The notes under the pieces: model-generated
What the model saw: the letters and a program-made list of their open reading frames with translations, nothing else
What the model was told of the DNA's origin: nothing
Database searches by the model: none
Translations under genes and position numbers: made by a program
In this document: positions 60,241 to 64,000 of the stretch, one piece after another
How the letters are laid out: each line of letters starts with the position of its first letter
Position numbering within the stretch: position 1 is the first letter of the stretch
Assembly (NCBI GenBank): GCA_009741485.1
Contig: CM019217.1
Span: 46,803,814 to 46,867,813, forward strand
Reading direction: 5' to 3'
Source: Malurus cyaneus samueli
Taxonomy: Eukaryota; Chordata; Aves; Passeriformes; Maluridae
Length of the DNA stretch: 64,000 bases

Positions 60241-61945
60241 TGTGCTTTCTTTGGACTCACTGGCTGATAACAAGAAAGAGCCTGCACTCATAGTGATAAT
60301 GAAATGGGCCATGAGGGCTCAGTGTTTTACACATAGAAAGCCTTTTAGTCTTAGCAAAGCAGAGAAAAAAGTGGAATTTTAAAATATTAAACTAAAGGGA
60401 GAACTATTTCTGTCTACACTTAGAGTAAAATCAACAATGTGTCATACATGACTGCCCCAATGGACTGCTTTAAGCTGTTTCTGAAGCCTGGTAAACATTA
60501 TAGAGACATATCAGACTGCAAATCCACTGCAGAATTGGGCCAAGGTCTGTCTGCAAGTTTCCTTCAAAACAAAGCTGCAACACTAAAACCAAGCCTTCTG
60601 GATCAAAGCTGAAAAGATATTTCAAAATAAAGCTTTTGGGTTTGCTTTTTTGTTTTTTTTTTAAGCCACCAATATATAAGCACTGCTATTTATTAACACC
60701 AAGATAATCTCAAATAAGCCCGTGTAAGTATCGCGGTAATATTTGCAAATTAGAGTTCAACATTATCTGGAGATTCAACCACAGTGTTTGAATTTAAGAT
60801 AGAATTTTGTTAAACCTTACATAGTCACATGTATCTCAGCAAACTTATTGTCACTGTTTTTTATCAGATGCAGCATTAACAGAGCCACAGTCACTGTCTC
60901 AACTGAAACACATAGGTAGATAAATGCCATTTAAAAGTACAGTAATCCAAGGATTTTACTGTGATAAGACCAAGCAGTGTCATAACATGCAATTCCCAAA
61001 GGCTTGCCTTCTCCCAGTTGAGAACTGACTTCAAAAAACATTAGGCTCAAAAAAGTTTTGTGCATGGCTTTGACCCTCCATGGAAACAGGGAAGGCTGTT
61101 CCCTAGGAACAGCCTAGGTCTGTTCATGGTCTGAGCCATGCCCAGCTCACACCACAGGTTGCATTTGGCCAGGTGCACTGCAACCCATGTGCACAACACG
61201 GAGAAAACCCTAAAGTATCAGCAAATAGCCTGAGTGAAGGTATCCAGTGAAAGCATTTGGGAAAATCTGAAGACTTCAATGTTCCACACATCTGTCTTTC
61301 TTTCAGGCATTATTGTGACTTTTACTTGGAAAACAGAATAATCTACAAATATTGTAGCTTTAAAAATCTTCAGGAAAACCATTCACCTACTTCTCTGCAC
61401 AGTTCTGTGGCCTCCAGGGGAGAAGGGGCTGAACCCCTCACTGCAGCTTCAAGTGGGGACCATTTCTTTATCCAGTTCACGACATTTACTCTCAGGCTCA
61501 ACTCTAACACCCAGTAAAGAAAAAAATCCCAGAATTCAGTGTTTGCACACTGAAGCTGTGTCCCTGGAAAGAATCATAACAGAGAAGCACATCTTTGCAA
61601 TCCCATGCAGGTGCTGCACCCCATTTCCCACTGAGGGTTCCAGGGCAATGTTTAAGTTCTCTTACAGAGTATTTGTATATGAGGCAAAATGTTTTCCTGA
61701 GCCATTTCAGTTTTTAGTCAGCAGTTTTCTGAAGGAAAGGCAAGGCTCTCATAAAGCCCTTGTTGTGCGTAGAGCTTGAGCTGTGCTCTGTATGCACATG
61801 CACACACACACCGTGGAACATATGTAGTAGCTGCAGGATTTTAAAAGTGATTTACTCATGCTTTTACATGCTGTCCACTTAAATCTGAGCACTGGTCTTA
61901 GATTCACTCCAAACATGCTACATGTGTTCTTATGAGCCAGTTTTT

Positions 61946-61946
<1 letters not shown>
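60241..61946. other. Non-coding DNA
   Basis: No gene can be supported. It includes a T-rich tract (60632-60663), the hairpin at 61093-61115, and overlapping 86- and 108-codon plus-strand frames (61257-61779) without domains. Confidence 0.5.
61093..61115. repeat. Perfect inverted repeat, 10-bp arms, 3-nt loop
   Basis: AGGCTGTTCC (61093-61102) and GGAACAGCCT (61106-61115) are exact reverse complements around CTA. About 45 bp downstream a second, looser pair GGTTGCA/TGCAACC (61157-61185) follows. Confidence 0.88.

Positions 61947-61980
<34 letters not shown>
61947..61980. repeat. Homopolymer A34
   Basis: This is the longest single-base run in the window. It follows CAGTTTTTC and precedes GTAAAAGAGTAAAACAGTAAA. 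It lacks an upstream AATAAA and clear target-site duplications, so it is more likely an expanded mononucleotide microsatellite than a retrocopy tail. Confidence 0.95.
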
Positions 61981-61985
<5 letters not shown>

Positions 61986-62186
61986 AGAGTAAAACAGTAA
62001 AGGCTTTTCAGTGAGTAATAAAAAGAACATGTTTTTTTCATTTATGCAGGTGCAACTTGTTTAGCAGGATAGTGCTTAAGTTTAGGTAAAAGCATGAAAT
62101 GTCACTTCAGCAAAGTCTTCAACACTTTTTAGTCATGACTTATAACTACTACTGAAAGGTAACCTCATTTTACCACTATGTTACGC

Positions 62187-62211
62187 AAAAAAAAAAGAAA
62201 AAAAAAAAAAA
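62187..62211. repeat. A10-G-A14 run
   Basis: An A-run interrupted by a single G, about 200 bp from the A34 run. It is a likely length-variable site. Confidence 0.93.
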
Positions 62212-64000
62212 GCTTTTGAAAACCTTCATTGGCTCAAAACAAAGGAAAAAAATATATCTCATTTTAAAAAGCATCACTTCAAAATTTCATCAGATGCCAT
62301 TTTCAACAATATAATCATATGCAGAAACTTCCAGGCCTGGCAGTTATTTAGACAGCTGTCAATCAAAATGTCTCACAGCTACCCTACCGTGTCAGCCATC
62401 AGCTAACCCACACTTTCCCAGGGACGTCTTAGCATGGCATCTTTGTTCTGTTTTCAGATAAACAGATCCAATTTCTCAACAAACAGACTGCTACAGTCCT
62501 TTTGATAACAATGTAATAATTCAAAACAAATGATTCTAGGCTTTGATGATAGCACTTTTATGGGTCATGAAGAAATCCTCCCACCAACATCTGTTTGATT
62601 TTATCTACTTGAACTTTATCCTCCAGTTGAAGATTTATAAGCTGAAATCATCCCAGCCTATTAAAGTCAGGCTAATGTTAAAGCACTAGCACAGAGAATG
62701 AAAGTGCATTTTGCAGTCATCTACCTTTTGAAATCCTGCTGTGAGGAAAAGATATCAAAAGTTTGAGGATGTATTTTTAAATATGCTAGAAGCCTGCACT
62801 ATGCACAGAGGATGACTGAAAGATTAAGGAACCTAACTGTTGCCCTGCTGTGGGGGCAAGTTATTTACAGAACTATTATTTAGAAAGACAACATGAAAAA
62901 TACAGATGTTGTTTACATTGAAAGACTGTTTTCTTAGCAAAAACCACTATGGGTGATGGCAATTCACTCCAGATTTGTCCCCCCCACCTTAATTTCTGCA
63001 TACACTGTAAATAAAAAACATGACAACAGAATTATTAGAGCCACTTGTTACTTATTAACTACATGGCACAATTTAGTTAAGATGCTTTTTAAATTAAGAT
63101 TTTTAAAAAGAAAAAAATTAGAAAAAGCAAGACTTTTCATTAAAGGAAAGTTATTGTCACATCTGATAAAACATGCCCAGAGAACGAGTATTGCACATTG
63201 CTACCTGAAAACAGCTTTCCGTGAAAGCCAGCAAAAATAAAAACACAAAATCAGTATTGTTTCAGTTGTAGACTTTTCCAAGAAAATAATTACTGTTCCT
63301 GTGACACTTCTAGAAACAATGGTAATTTAGCAGCTGTTTTCTGGAATATTCTTTTGGAATAGATTTGTTCAGTGTATTCCAGATGACACACTTTTACATA
63401 AAAATACAGTCCCAATTACAGTGTGTAGCATAGTGTAGAGCATAAATGCATACTGAAACTTTGAACTAATACCAATTAATTATTAGACGTCAGCTGTTTG
63501 AAAGAGGAATAACTGTATTGCCACACCTCATTTAAAATCAGCTGGAAAAGAGATATGAACATGTTAGTATTGGGTGGTGCATGCCTCAAGGAGCTTAACC
63601 TTGTGTCTTTAAATATATTTATATATTTACACACCCCTACACGACTGTCAGACCCCCTTTGTATGAAGCAACTCAAACTTCACACACGCTAAAACTATTT
63701 TACTACAGTAGGAAGAGATGACCCTGCAGATTAAAGGATGCCCTTATCACTGCTAATGTATACAGTACCACTGGAAATTGCACTGACTCAGTTCTAAAGA
63801 AACCTCTTGGCCACTTTTTCACCAGTCTGAAGCAGCAAGATATTCACACACTGAACTGCATTCTGTGCAAAGAAAAAGAAAATATACTTAAATACTAAGT
63901 TCTTAGAAGTTCCAACACAAAGTTTACCAAGCCACAGTGAAAAGAGTAAGGCAGACGTTGGAACAGTGATGCAAAGCCATCCCTTTAAAGGCTTCACCCT
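62212..64000. other. Non-coding AT-rich DNA to the window end
   Basis: Frames stay below 100 codons and have no domains. No repeat family is recognised. Confidence 0.5.

Overview
The window looks like non-coding vertebrate nuclear DNA, most likely from a bird. The DNA is AT-rich and CpG-poor, with a typical amniote intergenic or intronic texture. It carries homopolymers, (TA)n, (CA)n and (ATT)n microsatellites and a 10-N assembly gap at 26351-26360. The best-supported interspersed repeats are 3' ends of CR1 LINEs (58015-58115 +; weaker at 13636-13710, 31812-31968 and 44298-44335 on -) plus one decayed ancient amniote SINE/LINE tail at 9255-9362. Low repeat density, CR1 as the only recognisable LINE, and recurrent A/C-rich (or G/T-rich) tracts are what one expects of an avian gene desert or very large intron. 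A crocodilian or turtle cannot be strictly excluded.

I find no convincing protein-coding gene, rRNA, tRNA, CRISPR array or prokaryotic element. Open frames are short (longest 143 codons, and that one is a low-complexity A/C tract), lie on both strands, overlap one another and show no recognisable domain. They are therefore not annotated as CDS. A few short segments have exon-like architecture with good splice signals (3263-3313 -, 46942-47023 -, 26700-26758 +, 19726-19778 +) and are listed at low confidence as testable candidates.

Layout. 1-810 holds an unusual block with a perfect 16-bp-stem hairpin (70-105), a diverged 47-bp direct repeat (519-565 / 623-669) and two minus-strand open frames. 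3929-4330 is a CpG-enriched islet ending in a second perfect 16-bp-stem hairpin (4288-4322), with paired forkhead-like sites. 4.4-16.8 kb is AT-rich DNA with conserved-element-like stretches. 16.8-17.1 kb is a GC-rich islet. 17-26 kb is plain AT-rich DNA. 26.3-31 kb carries the gap and several A/C tracts. 32-39 kb is very AT-rich. 39.0-39.2 kb is a small CpG-dense islet. 39.4-54 kb has microsatellites, a G17 run (45456) and more A/C tracts. 54.8-60.2 kb has GC-richer patches, a 52-bp, 92 % identical direct repeat pair and the best CR1 copy. The end is AT-rich with an A34 run.

No new multi-gene biological system is visible. The most distinctive signals are structural: several perfect short-loop inverted repeats, consistent with template-switch mutations; the A/C-tract family; a strong G-quadruplex candidate; short exact tandem duplications; and isolated CpG-rich islets that could be regulatory.
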